Assembly: GCA_016906335.1 (NCBI GenBank)
Contig: JADEYG010000001.1
Location: 1,550,001 to 1,614,000, forward strand
Length of the DNA stretch: 64,000 nucleotides
Origin: Novakomyces olei
Taxonomy: Eukaryota > Ascomycota > Novakomycetes > Novakomycetales > Novakomycetaceae
Reading direction: 5' to 3'
The translations under genes and the position numbers were made by a program. Below are positions 1 through 12,600 of this stretch, piece after piece. The notes under the pieces are model-generated. The model was not told where the DNA came from. It ran no database searches and saw only the letters and a program-made list of their open reading frames with translations. Within the stretch, counting starts at the first letter, position 1. Each line of letters begins with the position of its first letter.

Positions 1-550
1 AACCTATTATTAATCTAATAATAATCTATTATAATCTAATAGTGATCGGATTAATCGTATGATGGCAAATAACGACGTTATAGTAGATTGAACTTGACTA
101 CAGTTTCAGGTCCCGGAGCTGTTCAAAGCTCTTATGACGTGGCCGACCCACAACGCGTTTCTCTCACATTTCCCGCAATTATAGTTAAATGCATGTTTTA
201 CGTACGAAACTTTAAATTTTTACAAAAGGTGGTAAGCGAGTCCGCCTACTTGCCGCAGCACATTCGCTTTTTACGCGTCTGCAAGCGTACAGGACTCGGG
301 TCGGACCACGGGCACAAAATCTAGTGGCTCGTTATAGTCTTATATTTGGTACATCCTGGCCACTAAATACAAGTTACAATCATCATGATAATGCATCAAT
401 TGCTATCACTAGCTTTTGAATGACGGTCGCCACCCTTCAGCAAAACACAAGTAAAGACAAAAAAGAGGAAAAGATCGATCAGAACTAAAAAGGCACGTTG
501 TGGTATAAGACAAAGGAAGAATGCGGAAAAAGGCGCGGAACCAAGGATCA
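1..550. other. Intergenic, no gene seen
   Basis: AT-rich start with several ATAATCTA-like words in the first 50 bases. A 78-codon open frame at 88-324 (+) has no recognisable family or splice context. I see nothing else that I can support. Confidence 0.5.
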
Positions 551-1326
551 TTAAACTTCAAGAGGCTTATCAAGGTCCGGTGCCTTTTTCTCGGCTGATT
601 GGTCCGGGATTTCCAACGAAACAGGACCGGGCAGCATTTCGCGGCTGGCCCGTTCCAAGCTGACGTAGAACCGATACAAATAAGCAGCGCTGGCCAGCTC
701 TAGTATTGAGTAAAGGGATATGACGCACACGATGATAGTCGTAATACGTGCATAGGAGTCCGAGCACTGTTGGTACACTGTGCTCGCAGCCGATGACGGT
801 GCCCATTGAATCTTGTTGCAAGACGTGTCAAATGCGTCAAAATCTCTGCTGGGAAAAGAAGCATAGATGGCAATCATAGATCCGGCTCGTAGCACGAGAC
901 AGAGCAGTGACCGTGAAAGCGCACAGCAGGCGTACACGCGTGTATATTCGACATGTGACTATTTCATTAGCAAGCTAGATAAAGGCAATTTAGCATACGA
1001 ATAAGATTGCAATAAAACCAAACACGTCCGCACCGATACAGCACACAAGGTAGAGAAGGGTTGTGGGCACAATTTGGAAGGTGAGAGTGCTTTGGTACTC
1101 GTTATGGACAATAGCGCAAAACAGATGAGCTACAGCAGCAGCGAGTGAAAAATCAATGAGCAATGAAACCGCTACAATAACGAGACAGTTCGACTGATGT
1201 AACCTTTTGGCGCTAGTTAGTAAAATCTTTCTACGTGATTTGCGTCGTGCCAGCCGGACAGCACCGGAATTGTACTCACCAAAGGCGCGGCACCTGTAGA
1301 TGCGAAGAAGCAAGACCTCTCGCCAT
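551..1326 (-). CDS. Hypothetical four-transmembrane protein, three exons
   Basis: I do not recognise the family. Three exons join in frame: 1280-1326, 999-1212 and 551-958. The introns are 1213-1279 (67 nt, donor GTGAGT, acceptor in TACTAACTAG) and 959-998 (40 nt, donor GTATGC, branch-like GCTAAT). The product is 222 residues. It has four hydrophobic stretches: two in exon 2 (around VIVAVSLLIDFSLAAAVAHL and LLYLVCCIGADVFGFIAILF), one across the start of exon 3 (LLCLVLRAGSMIAIYA) and one after the third loop (ITTIIVCVISLYSILELA). The loop before the last helix carries two Cys (DTSCNK and YQQCSD) that could pair. The tail is short and charged. This tetraspan layout suggests a plasma-membrane or endomembrane protein (inference). 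Exon structure is fairly sure because both junctions keep the frame and sit on good splice signals; function is unknown. Confidence 0.7.
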
Positions 1327-3147
1327 CACAAAAGATGCGTAGACGTCAGCAGCAAAAGTTTGCTGCTGGGTCTCTTGTTGCCCTCTTTTTTTTTTTTTGA
1401 CTGGTTATCCAGCTGATCGGCCGGGCTCGGTGAAACGATTAATTTATAACCTAATCCCCTTCCCTACAGTACATATATCACATTCGCCGTACACGAAATA
1501 ATAACCGTTATAAATAAATGTACATATAATAATATATATATAGTACGAGAATATAACGATGATTAATAATGCTCCGCAAACGTTTCGGCCATAAAATCAT
1601 TGCTTCATCCGTTGGGATAACGCAAATTTATCGATAATGCAATCTATTTTTGCTACGTTTTGAGGCACAGTATATTGCATTGGCAATTTTCATACTCTGT
1701 GCACTCTTCAGTCTACGCTACTTTTCGTATTGTTCAGCTCGAGCGGTCTGCTCGACGACACCCGCTTTGCGTTTCACGTAATAAAATAGTTATTGTCTGA
1801 CGTACACGCACGCACACGCACGCGCCCACGGTAAATCGGCAATTAACGGGTAAAAGAAATAAATGTTGCCAAAGTTTTAGCAACGCATAACCACATATAA
1901 TTCAAAATATATTAATACATCTATTTTTATACATACATCTTGCATGGCCAAATTCCGGCACACAGCACCTGGTTGCTTCTATATCCTATCTTTCTATAAT
2001 TAAATCTATACTTGTCAAACATAACCACCCGAAGCCGCTTTCTCTCCGTGTTTGAATCGAATACGGATTAAAGACTAAAATGCCCCACGGTTTTCACCAG
2101 AATTGAGACAATTTAATACCAGCACTACTACTATTCCCCACTGGCTGCGTCCCCGCCAAATAGAAATCTGATGCCGTGCTTTGCTGTAACAAGTCGAATT
2201 CGCATGGGCGTTTGCCGCATTCTCCTATAAGCATTGCCATCTTGTTCCCAAAACAAAAGATCCGGGCCGCACGGCTGCGGCTAAGAATAGCACAGTGTAT
2301 AGCCATCTGTAATCCACACAAATAATCTACACATAATCTACACACGCACATAATCTACACACATAATCTACACACATAATCTACACACATAATCTACACA
2401 CATAATCTACACACAAAGTCTATACCAAATATACGACAATCGCGCACCAGAAAGCCACGCATTGGGATATATGAATAGGCTTAAAGTGGGAAACCTATTG
2501 GTATTCTTTACGACGCCTGTTTTACCAAGCACATGCAATACATACAGCAATGGCATTTTCAGCTTCCGTGCATCCATTGTCGCAGTCATATAGAGTTTGT
2601 CTTTTGCTAGTATAATGGTGGTACAATGATCTTGAGTTTCTGCCTGTCTCACTGCCGCAACAAAGCACAGGCAGAGTCAAGTATAGCGTGCTTAATTAAT
2701 TATTGAACAATTGACAGTTGCAAAAGACTTCCGGCTCAGACCGAATATCCATTCAGTATACGACTATATAGACGCATGTACAACGCATGTACAATACTTG
2801 ACGCTGATTATGACGATTGCTAGCGGCAATGCTGCCGTCCGCCGTTGTCGCGTCCCATTACGATAATCAGTGAGTGTCTTTACGTAAACTAATGCACGCA
2901 AACGCTAATACAATAATTATTTTTATACTGGCAGTAACGCTGGCTGCCTTGCTTACTTGTTTTACTAGGTTATTTTGTATCACAATCCCAATACTTTTCT
3001 TGCCTATTATTAAAACACTCTCGCACCAGATTGCTCTAGGCCACCATTTCCGACGCGTCCCCTTCACCGGCAAAAGGCCAAAGCAGCCCTTCGCGGAGGA
3101 CAGGCGAGCAGCACGGAGGCGGGTCACCTTCAGCCGCTGCGGCTGCT
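1327..3147. other. Intergenic, 1.8 kb
   Basis: Separates the divergent four-TM gene and the nucleotidyltransferase gene. It holds a T run near 1387, AT-rich low-complexity DNA, and a 13-bp tandem array (2317-2415, listed separately). Short open frames at 2094-2351 and 2407-2652 (-) look non-coding. From 3040 the frame of the next gene is open upstream of its chosen ATG and composition becomes GC-rich, so the true start or a 5' exon could lie here. Confidence 0.5.
2317..2415. repeat. 13-bp tandem repeat
   Basis: About seven copies of a unit close to ACACATAATCTAC, with slight variants at the left end. Intergenic. No spacers, so it is a minisatellite rather than a CRISPR array. Confidence 0.85.
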
Positions 3148-6100
3148 ATGGTCAGCGTAATCTCAGACGAGCTTTGTATCCCGCTGCCCGCTTTGGAACA
3201 CGGATACCACCACCACCTTTGCCAGCGCAATCACCATCGACTGCACCCTGCCTGCGCCCAGACTCCGCATGCTCGGCTGACACGGAGGTCCACGAGCCCT
3301 GCCGTGACAGCAAAGGGCAGCGGGTCCGGTCTTGGCGAGGCAGGCATGAAGGGAGAGGAAACGAAGCCTGCAGAGGAGAAAGGCAGTGGCCTTCTTCCCA
3401 ATGGCTCGTTGAAGCACCATTGCTCCCGGAGAAGGATTCCACGCCCTCGGCCAGTAGACAAGTTTGCCGGCACACACGTCCCATGCGCTTTTGAAACTGC
3501 CCTCGTTAACGTTAAACGGCGAATACCCTACAACGTGGGGAGTGGCGAACCCGATCGGTTACAGCCGTGCCACTGTACTGCCACTTTGTCTGCAGAGTCA
3601 CTGGACGCTCTTACACAGGGACTAGAGCGTATATACTCGGTAGGTTTTACTTTTGGGGGTTTTTGTCTTTGCTTAGTTTGGTTGTTTGATATTTTTGCCT
3701 TTTGGTCTTTATGTTTTTGTCTTTTGGTCTTTTTCTTTTGGTCTTTTTGTTTTTTCCGAATTAGATGCAGTATATCGGTGTTCTGCCCCTGGCTTTGCTC
3801 ATGATGTGTCTGCTCTAGTCCACAAGAATATGCGGGTAGCAGTACACATGGAATACTGTTCCAATACTTTAATGCTGCTTAACTTTTCCGTGTTTGCCTC
3901 CTTCCTCTTAATTTCTCCCTGATACTTATGGGCCAAGGGTATTCTTCCTACACGGGAAAGCTGCGCCAGAAGGGAAAAGCTTTTACAGAAACTAAAATCG
4001 ATTTTGGACCATGATTGGCCGCAGTATGAGCACCGGGTGCACGCGTTTGGTTCAACGAAAAACAACCTGTGTACGACCCTGTCTGATGGTAAGCATAGCG
4101 AGTAAGGTTTTAGTGCTGACAGTGTACAGTCGATGTTTGTATAATCACGGATAACCCAAACCTGGAAAGTATGTGTACGTTGGCGGCGGTACTGGCCAAG
4201 CATGGAATGGAGCGGGTTGTGTGTATCCCCGGAGCCAAAGTCCCGATTGTGCGGATATGGGACCCAGAGCTTCAAGTAGCGTGTGATATGAACATCAATA
4301 ATACTCTGGCCTTACAAAACACGAGGATGGTGAGAACGTACGTCGATCTGGATCCGAGAGTACGGCCTTTGGCGATGCTTATAAAGCACTGGACAAAGCA
4401 GCGAGAGCTAAATAACGCTGCTGGTGGTGGTACATTGACAAGCTACACATGGATCTGCATGATTATCCATTTTCTGCAGTCGAGACAGCCGCCAGTGCTG
4501 CCTGTACTGCATCAAATCCCTCACCGAGAGAATATCCGCGACATGGCTGGAAGCGAAGGCAGTCCCCTTGAGACCGACGCAGACGATCTGGATTCTGCGC
4601 TTAAAGTGGACGATACGACATTTTGCGATGACGTAGATGAGCTGCGAGGTTTCGGTGAGCGCAATTCAGAATCGCTCGGGTCGCTGTTCTTCCATTTCTT
4701 TCGTTACTATGCGCTCGAATTCGATTTTGAGCACAGTGTGATCTCTGTGCGTCACGGGTGCCTGCTGAGCAAAGTAGCGAAAAACTGGAACCTTATTCAA
4801 AACAACTGCCTCTGTGTCGAAGAGCCCTTCAACACGACTCGCAACCTTGGCAATACTGCAGATGAAATCTCGATCCGTGGAATCAGGATAGAGCTGCAAG
4901 ACACTTTTCTGCAGTTGCTCACAGACCAGGATCTTGATCTCGTGTTTGAAAAGTTTACTTTTCCAGACGACTCTTTATCGTCTTCAGCAGCAGCAACGCC
5001 TCCACAGACCCGTCGGCCAGTTAGAGCAGATAGCCGGTCTTCTTCAGCAGCAGCTGCTGCTGCTACTGCAGGAGGAGGAGCTACTACTACTACTACTCAT
5101 CTACAGGACACGTTTTCCTCTCCTGATTTCCGTCAGCGTTCACGTAGTACGGACGGCAGGTTTGCCGCTGACGGGGCTAAACAGTTCTACCACGGCCGAG
5201 CCAAGTATTCTACTAAACAGTACAGCAACAGCAATTACCACCACAGACCACCGCACCACCATTCAGTGCAAATGGCGTCTCCCCAGTATGTCTACCCTTA
5301 CCCCCAGCAGTACTTGCCTCTGCCGTTTGACGAAAACTTTTACTATATCGATTCCTCGTCTTTTCCCTACCAGTTGTATTACCCTTACACGGCCGCCTCT
5401 CAGCACCAGCAGCATTATACCCCTTATTTTTACCCTCAGCAATTTTCGTCCTCCACTTTCTCTGCACATGGAACAGGCGAAGACTTTGAAAGACTGCCTC
5501 CACAGTACGCCGCTCCAAACTATGGCAATGGCAATGGCAATGGCAATGGCGACATTGCCTATCTGCCTCTCTCGTTTTACCCAATGAAAAACGAGCCAGT
5601 TGACGTGCCTCACACTCTGCAGCAGTACGCTCAGCAGTCACTGGGCGACAACAGCGACTCGAACGTGTCTGGGGAAGATCACGAAATGTTTCGTCAGCGA
5701 CCAGAACGAGATTCTCTGTCGGACACGAAATCCGAGGCTGCCAGTCCTCGACTGACGCTGGGCAGTGAAGGCAGTGAGGGCAATGAGCCCGGATTTTACT
5801 ACCGTCGCTCAACGTCCCTGCAGACAAAGGATTCTGGGCAGAGAGACCAGGCGGCTCTGGCGGCTCCAGCGGCACAAGGCAGAGAGCCGAACCGGCCGAC
5901 AAGGTCAAACAGTGTAGACCGGTGGGTGAGTGGTAGCGATGCTGTTTCCCCTGCCACCAGTGGACAAAGGCAGCCCGGGTTCTGGTCTTCATTGGCCTGG
6001 AACAATCCTGTGCCGCCAGCTTCGCTTGGCAAAGGAGGAGCACTAACAAGCAGCAGCAAACCACCATTTACACGTGGCACAAACAGCCGATCCAAGAGCA

Positions 6101-6567
6101 GCTTGCAGCCACAGACTCCGCCTCCACAATCAAGACGGACTCCTCCAGTCGGAGCTGCTTCTGCTTCTGCTTCTGCTTCTGCTTCTGCTTCTGCTTTGGC
6201 AAATGGACGAGCGAGTCATCGGCAGGTTTGTTCGACAGGAGCGCAGACTGGAGAGCAGACTGAAAAGCACCGTAGCTCCAGCGATGGGCAATTAGGGTAT
6301 ACGGGAAACAGTGTGGGGGTTAGAGCGCCTCGGCCGGCTACGCAGATACTGCCTTCCTCCGTGTCTGCTATCCTATCCGCAACACCTGTTGCTGGCTCAG
6401 CTGTGGTGGTGGATGGCAGCAGTAATAAATCATCGTCAGCGTCTCAACTGCAAAAGCAGCAGCAGCACTTGGAGGACAGGGGGCTAGGGAAGGCTTCTAA
6501 CGCGTCAGACGGACGAATTTCTTACGCGTCTGTAGCCAAAACGGGTCGCGCTGCGTCTGTCGCGTAA
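3148..6567 (+). CDS. Cid1/CutA-type RNA nucleotidyltransferase (terminal uridylyl/poly(A) polymerase-like)
   Basis: Non-canonical nucleotidyltransferase that would add U, C/U or A tails to RNA 3' ends. Exons are 3148-3639, 3938-4088 and 4130-6567, giving 1026 residues; introns are 298 nt (T-rich, AAG acceptor) and 41 nt. Exon 2 carries the helix LPTRESCARREKLL and the catalytic core HAFGSTKNN (G202-S203). The first two carboxylates are D214 and D216 in LSDVDVCI, formed exactly across the second splice junction; the third is D267 in CDMNIN. The PAP-associated domain follows (LGSLFFHFFRYYALEFDF to RGIRIEL). The last ~530 residues are low complexity, with Gln/Tyr/Pro-rich and Ser/Ala stretches and hexanucleotide-coded NG and SA repeats, as expected for a cytoplasmic RNA-decay factor. 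The start is uncertain: the frame is open back to 3040. The family is certain; U versus A specificity is not readable from the sequence. Confidence 0.88.
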
Positions 6568-7509
6568 TTGTCGATTTAGTACTGTTTGGGAATTAAAACA
6601 AGGACACTAAAAGGCGTCTTCACGCGTGTGTGTACGATGCGCGTTTATGTGTGAATAAGTATATAATCAAGATTATCTTCAATACAAAGGTTAGCTGTTT
6701 ACGGGATTGCGTAGTCTGTAGACTGGTTTATCTCGTGCTAGCGCACGTTTATGCGTATTTCGCTCTTGTGGCCAGTTTGGGTGATTAGATTTATAGAGCA
6801 AGTTCAACGCCCGAATGTATATATACTTGTTAATGCCCTTTATTAATTTAGCCCATTATTAATTTAGCTCTCTATTAATTTATGCCCTGGTGTTGATGTC
6901 ACATGTACCCATGTTTGGTGGGTGTGCACGCTGCACGTATAGACTGTGTGTATTGTATACACTATTGCTGTTTAGTGCACTCGAACGGACGTGCGAGATT
7001 TAGGCATTAATTTTACTGCGTCAACCTTTTGTTAAATCCATGTTGTAAATCTTTATTTTTACACGCTTATTCCTTCTTTGCCTCACCGTCCTATCCTGCC
7101 TTGTACAAAGCCGTCTTTCCGACGGGTTCATGACATATACTACTACGCGCTATAAAACTCGCCAACTCCCATAAAGGAATGACACCCCGTCCATTCGCGT
7201 CGCTGTACGAATGGGGAAACGCCAAGTATTAAAGTAAACAAAACAGCCAATTGGGATATTTATTCTCGCGTATACGCGAGTGTGCACGCACGAATACGGT
7301 TATACGCGACTCTGCCTCTTCCCAAAATGGAAACATGTTATTAGTTCCTTGGCAGGATGATTGATGTCCGGGTGGTTCCTGCGCCGCGTAGAATGGGAAA
7401 AATGGGCGCTGATATGTATGTATAAATACACACGCGACTGCCTTGTCCGCCCACAGGTAGGGCACGTGTTTTCCGGAGAGCTGCAGTACTCTTGTGAAAA
7501 AAAGGCCAA
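6568..7509. other. Intergenic; 3' region of the nucleotidyltransferase gene and GH72 promoter
   Basis: AT-rich stretch with three TATTAATTTA words about 17 bp apart at 6839-6882. Antisense open frames at 7229-7574 overlap the GH72 leader and are not credible genes. Confidence 0.5.
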
Positions 7510-9220
7510 ATGATTCTCCGACCTTTATGCTGTGTGGTCGCAGCTGCTCTTGCCTCGTGCGCACACGCAGTCAATCCGATCGTTGTGCGCGGCCGCTTCT
7601 TTCATGATTCTGTTACCGGGGAGCGAGTAGGGTTCCGTGCTCCAAAGTGCTTTGGCTAACCGTCCAGTTTTATATTAAGGGAGTAGACTATCAGCCAGGC
7701 GGATCGTCAGGGTTCGACAAGTCGACTGACCCGCTCGCTAATGCTGACCTGTGCCGTCGCGATGCTGTGGCAATGCAGCAATTGGGAATCAATGCTATTC
7801 GAGTCTACTCTATCGATCCCACAAACAATCACGGTACGGTTTGTTTATTGGGATTGTTTATTTTTACTTTTTATTTTTATTTTTATTATTTTTACTTTTT
7901 TTTTGTTTTCTAACGACAGACGAGTGCATGTCTCTATTTAACGCTGCCGGTATATACCTCCTGCTCGACGTCAATTCTGGTCTAAGCGGCCAGCATTTGA
8001 ACCGGTATGAGCCCTGGACCACGTACACGGAAAACTATTTACGGCACGTATTTACTGTGCAAACACAATTCTCGTCTTACCCAAACACTCTTGCCTTTTT
8101 CGCCGGTAATGAGCTGGTAAACGATGAGCGATCCGCAAGCGCGTCGCCCAACTATATCCGGGCAGTCATTCGCGATATGCGCGTTTACGCGACGAACCAT
8201 CTGCCGCGTATAGTGCCCATCGGCTACTCGGCCGCCGACGACTTGAATTACCGTGTCGAGCTGTCCGAGTACCTCTCGTGTAACGCGACAGGCCGAGCCG
8301 ATTTCTATGGCGTAAATACTTACCAGTGGTGTGGTGACCAGACATTTGAATCCTCCCGGTACAATGAGCTCACGAATGCGTACGCGAATTCTTCAATACC
8401 CATAATTTTCTCAGAGTAAGTCGGCCTTGAACAAATTGATGAAAAGAGCGATAATTAAATCAAAACTTGGCCAATGCTAACGCTCAGGTTTGGATGCAAC
8501 GAGGTAAAACCGCGCACGTTCCAAGAAATCGGAGCCATCTTTTCTGCACAAATGTGGGACGTGTTTTCCGGTGGACTCGCGTACGAGTTTACAATGGAGT
8601 CAAACGGGTACGGAATAGTCAAATACTCACGACAGGACACAGATCCGCTCAAGTATCTGCCAGACTTTGCTGCCCTGCGATCTCAGTTCGACAGAGTTAG
8701 AAACCTGCCGCCACGAAACACGACTATAGTTGCGCCTCCCATTGCCTCTTGTGCGGCAGAGGACTCGTATGAGCACATTAAAGGCAGCGTAAAAATACCC
8801 GATACTCAGGCTCGTCAGCTTATTGAGAATGGTGTTTCAAACGTGGCACCTGGCCGGTGCTCGAGGCCACAAAACCTGGAGACAGATTGGCCGATCGTCG
8901 ACGAGCGAGGCAATACGGTGACAAACAACACAATCACGGCAGTCAGTGAATGCGGTGAGCTCGAAAACGATAGAACAAACCAAGACAAGCAGAATTCGGA
9001 CGCCAGCAGGGAGAACTTGGGCGGAAATAGCAGAACCCAGTCATCCAGTGGCCGAGCCACTGGCAGCGGCTCGTCTACTGTGGGCCAAAGCAGTACTGCC
9101 ACCCGAGCTCAGGCCAGTGGGTCTCAGAGCGTGAGAAATGACGCTGCCAAGAGTATTGCGCAAGGGTCAATTGTTGCTATGGCACTGGGCGCCGTGGCGT
9201 TTGCATTTATGCTGCAGTAG
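7510..9220 (+). CDS. GH72 beta-1,3-glucanosyltransferase (Gas/Gel/Phr family), GPI-anchored
   Basis: Elongates beta-1,3-glucan chains in the cell wall. Four exons: 7510-7626, 7668-7833, 7920-8415 and 8488-9220, giving 503 residues; introns are 41, 86 (T-rich) and 72 nt. Exon 1 encodes a signal peptide (MILRPLCCVVAAALASCAHA) followed by NPIVVRGRFFHDSVTGER, which joins FYIKGVDYQPGG in exon 2, the classic N-terminus. The acid/base Glu is in FFAGNELVND and the nucleophile Glu in SEFGCN, whose codon is restored across intron 3. There is no cysteine-rich X8/CBM43 module, so it is a GH72-minus type. A Ser/Thr-rich linker leads to a hydrophobic tail (SIVAMALGAVAFAFMLQ) typical of GPI attachment, with possible omega residues in RNDAAKS. 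Family and exon structure are very secure. Confidence 0.95.
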
Positions 9221-9647
9221 GCCGTACATTGTACGACAGCCGACTTACGCATACATTATATTAATACATTATAATAATACATTATAATAATACATTAATT
9301 TCACATTTATCACACATTAATCGAATATAACCAAAAATTGCGAGATAGTATGGGCATAATACGAAGTGTAGCGAGAACCTATAATAATATCCATCCAATA
9401 TTATCGCCCTGATAGTGTTAATTACCCTGACTAACCCTGGCTTGGTACCTGACTAACCCTGGCTTGGTACCTGACTAACCCTGACTAACCCTATACTATT
9501 AGCTATTATAAGATTAAATAACTAACCCTGACCCTGATATTTATCGTGTATTTTCTAAGATATTATATTGAATATATTTCTGAATAAATTATCAATTATA
9601 CATTACGTGCCGGCTAATGGACGCGTTGCCCTAGCGACCAATTGAAA
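9221..9647. other. Intergenic with telomere-like and 22-bp repeats
   Basis: AT-rich spacer between the GH72 and DDB1 genes. Near-identical 22-bp copies of CTGACTAACCCTGGCTTGGTAC lie at about 9427-9475, followed by more CTAACCCT words to about 9535. TAACCCT is the complement of the TTAGGG telomere word, but the copies are interrupted. Confidence 0.7.
9427..9535. repeat. Degenerate interstitial telomere-like repeat (CTAACCCT words)
   Basis: At least five CTAACCCT words, two embedded in a 22-bp duplicated unit containing GGCTTGGTAC. They are not a perfect TTAGGG array, so this is at most a decayed or captured telomeric seed. Confidence 0.6.
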
Positions 9648-12600
9648 ATGGCTTGCGTTGCCACAGTGCACAAAGCGTCGTCCGTTTCTGGCGCAATAAA
9701 GGCCCACTTTTACTCGGACGATGTCCCGTGTCTCGTGATAAGGTATGCGACAACCACAATTGCTCAAGCTAAGCAGCCAATAGCAAATCCGACTGGCTCG
9801 AGTTTTACGAGATCGAGGCCGATGGGCTGCGGCTACGCCATGAATTACGGTTGATGGGCCGTGTAGCGTCATTGCTGGCTTACCAGCCGACTGGTGCCGA
9901 GCAAGATCATATATTTGTTACTACTGACTCTGTTTACTGCCTCTCTCTCCACTGGGACGGGAGTGCAATCCGCACTCAGACAGTATGGGGAAGCATCTAT
10001 GACTCGAGTTTAAGGCAGTCAGAGTCCCGCACTGTGGCCATTATTGACCCAGACGAACGGATAATATGCCTGTATGCTTACCAGGGCGTATTAACCTGTC
10101 TCCCTATTGGCCCTGGCCGCAAAAAGTCTCGAATCCCTATGGGCACTGATCCTTTCAACGTCCGTATTCATCAGCTGAACGTTGTTGACATTGCGCTGCT
10201 GTACGAGTGCGAAAGACCAACGGTCGCCGTTCTCTACATGGACAGTCGACGGCGAAGGCACGTCCGGTGCTACGAAATAAATACTAAAACTCGAGAGATT
10301 GAGCCTGCTGAAGTTAGTGCGAGCAATGTCGATACGGGTAGCAATATTCTGCTGCCCGTAAGGTCCCGTGGCTTTATAGTCGTGGGAGAACAGCGTATTG
10401 AGCTTCATCGGCCCGAGCAAACAGGCGTTTCTGCGGGACCAACGGCAGCTGCTATTGTTCCGCCTCATCCAACCGTGTGGGCTGCCCACACTGAAGTTTG
10501 CGAGGATCAATGGATCCTGGCCGATGACTATGGAGCAATTTACATGCTGCTACTCAACGATGAAGAAGAGTTGCGTTTAAGCTTACTTGGCCGCGCAAAT
10601 GCGCCGACTAGTATTGTCAGTCTGCCGGAACAACATTTGTTTGTTGGCTCACATTTCGGTGACTCGCAGCTGTTGCATGTGCCCTCACAAACAGTGCGCC
10701 AAGTGTTTCCCAACCTCGGGCCAATATCGGATTTTATAGTGTCCCGAGATCCATTGGGGACAACTACTATTGTCACATGTTCCGGTGCTTATGCAAACGG
10801 GTCTCTCCGCGTTGTACGCCATGGAGTAGGGATGGTAAAGCCGTTTGTGCTCTCAGACTTGGGACCGGGTAATCTGTTTAGCGGTCTTTTTGCTGCTAAT
10901 TTTGGGATGACAAGAGATGAGAATAGTCTTTTGCCAAACGGATCACAAGACGTGCTCGTAGTAAGCACCTTATCAGCCTCGCATTTCCTTAGCATTGATG
11001 CCGTGGGGGTTGATATGATTGAAGAGCCGTTTGGTTTAGCAACGGATGAGGCGACAATTGCTCTTGGTAATGTTACACGTACAAATTTTGTTATTCAGGC
11101 AACTGCAACAAGATTATTGCTGGCGGATATTGAGCAAAGGGGTCTTGTTACCTCGAAGAAATTAGACATTCAGGACGCTGCTCTGGACGGTGAATTCATT
11201 GCCACGACAAATGGGCGGATGCTCACCGTCTTTAACAGTGCCGATCTTTCTACAGTAGGGTAAGTTTAAGATTGAGAAGCTGTTCAATTTATCTTGGAGG
11301 CTAGTTTATTTGTCATTTGCCATTTGTCATTTGCCATTTGTCATTTGTCATTTGTCATTTGTCATTTGTCATTTGTCATTTGTCATTTGTCGTTTGTCAT
11401 TTGTCATTTGTCATTTGTCATTTGTCATTTGTCATTTGTCATTTGTCATTTGTCATTTGTCATTTGTCATTTGTCATTTGTCATTTGTCATTTGTCATTT
11501 GTCATTTGTCATTTGTCATTTGTCATTTGTCATTTGTCATTTGTCATTTGTCATTTGTCATTTGTCATTTGTCATTTGTCATTTGTCATTTGTCATTTGT
11601 CATTTGTCATTTGTCATTTGTTTTCATTTGTCATTTGTCATTTGTCATTTGTCATTTGTCATTTGTCATTTGTCATTTGTCATTTGTCATTTGTCATTTG
11701 TCATTTGTCATTTGTCATTTGTCATTTGTCATTTGTCATTTGTCATTTGCCATTTTTTATTTATCTTTTCCATTTTTTAAATTATTTTGTTTTGATTTTC
11801 CCGTCTAACGTCAGTTCACTCGAAATGAACGCGGAAATTTCTGGCGTGGATGTCAATGCGCACGACGCGTTTGTTACAGTCTCGCTATGGGACGGCAGTG
11901 TCCATGTTCTCTCGCTCTCAAACCTATCACTGCTTTTACATACACCTCCACAGTCGCTTATTGCTCGTTCAGTGATTACTGTCCGCCTTACTGATATGTC
12001 TTCGCCTGTGTTATTGGTAGCCAGGTCCGATGGAACTGTAAATACTGGTCGACTAGAATACGAAGGTAATAACAAGAGCAAGCTCGTCCTCTCTGACTCG
12101 CGGTCGCTTGTTATGGGAACAAGACCTGTACGGCTGAGCCGGTTCGATTGGTCAGCCGACGGATCCTCGTGCAGGTGCTTTGTCTCCTCTGACCGGCCAG
12201 CCTGTCTCTTTGGCAAAAAGGATAAAATCGCATATTATGCAGTAAACAGCAAAGAATGCTTTGCCATGACTGTTTTTTCACAGCCCACGCTAGAAGCGGG
12301 CTTGGCTTTAGCGACGGAAGAAGGTTTACAGATTGGGGCAATTGATGCGGCCAGCAAATTGCACATTGAAACAGTGCCGATTGGAGAGTTGCCGAAACGC
12401 ATTCTTGCTTGGCCACAGACAAGAAGTTTGGCAGTCCTGACAATGGAGCTTCTTATTGACCGAGTAACCGGTGAGGAGGATCAACGATGCTTTCTACGGC
12501 TCTTTGATGCTTTCACCTTTGAACGGAGACCCACTGCCTTTGCTGCACTCGGCCCTAATGAATTCGGGCTTAGTCTTGCACGGTTCCGTGATTATATAGT

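Noticed and set aside
2317-2415. CRISPR-like repeat array
   Set aside because: Copies are directly abutting with no spacers, and the genome is clearly eukaryotic; the same holds for every other array here.
2874-3494. Plus-strand frame overlapping exon 1 of the nucleotidyltransferase
   Set aside because: Different frame, no homology; the overlapping frame joins the conserved GILPTRES exon.
5213-6067. 284-codon antisense frame within the nucleotidyltransferase gene
   Set aside because: Low-complexity shadow with no family features.
11294-11808. Long open frames with a CHLSFVI heptapeptide repeat
   Set aside because: Product of the 7-bp array lacking stops in any forward frame; it lies inside the DDB1 intron.
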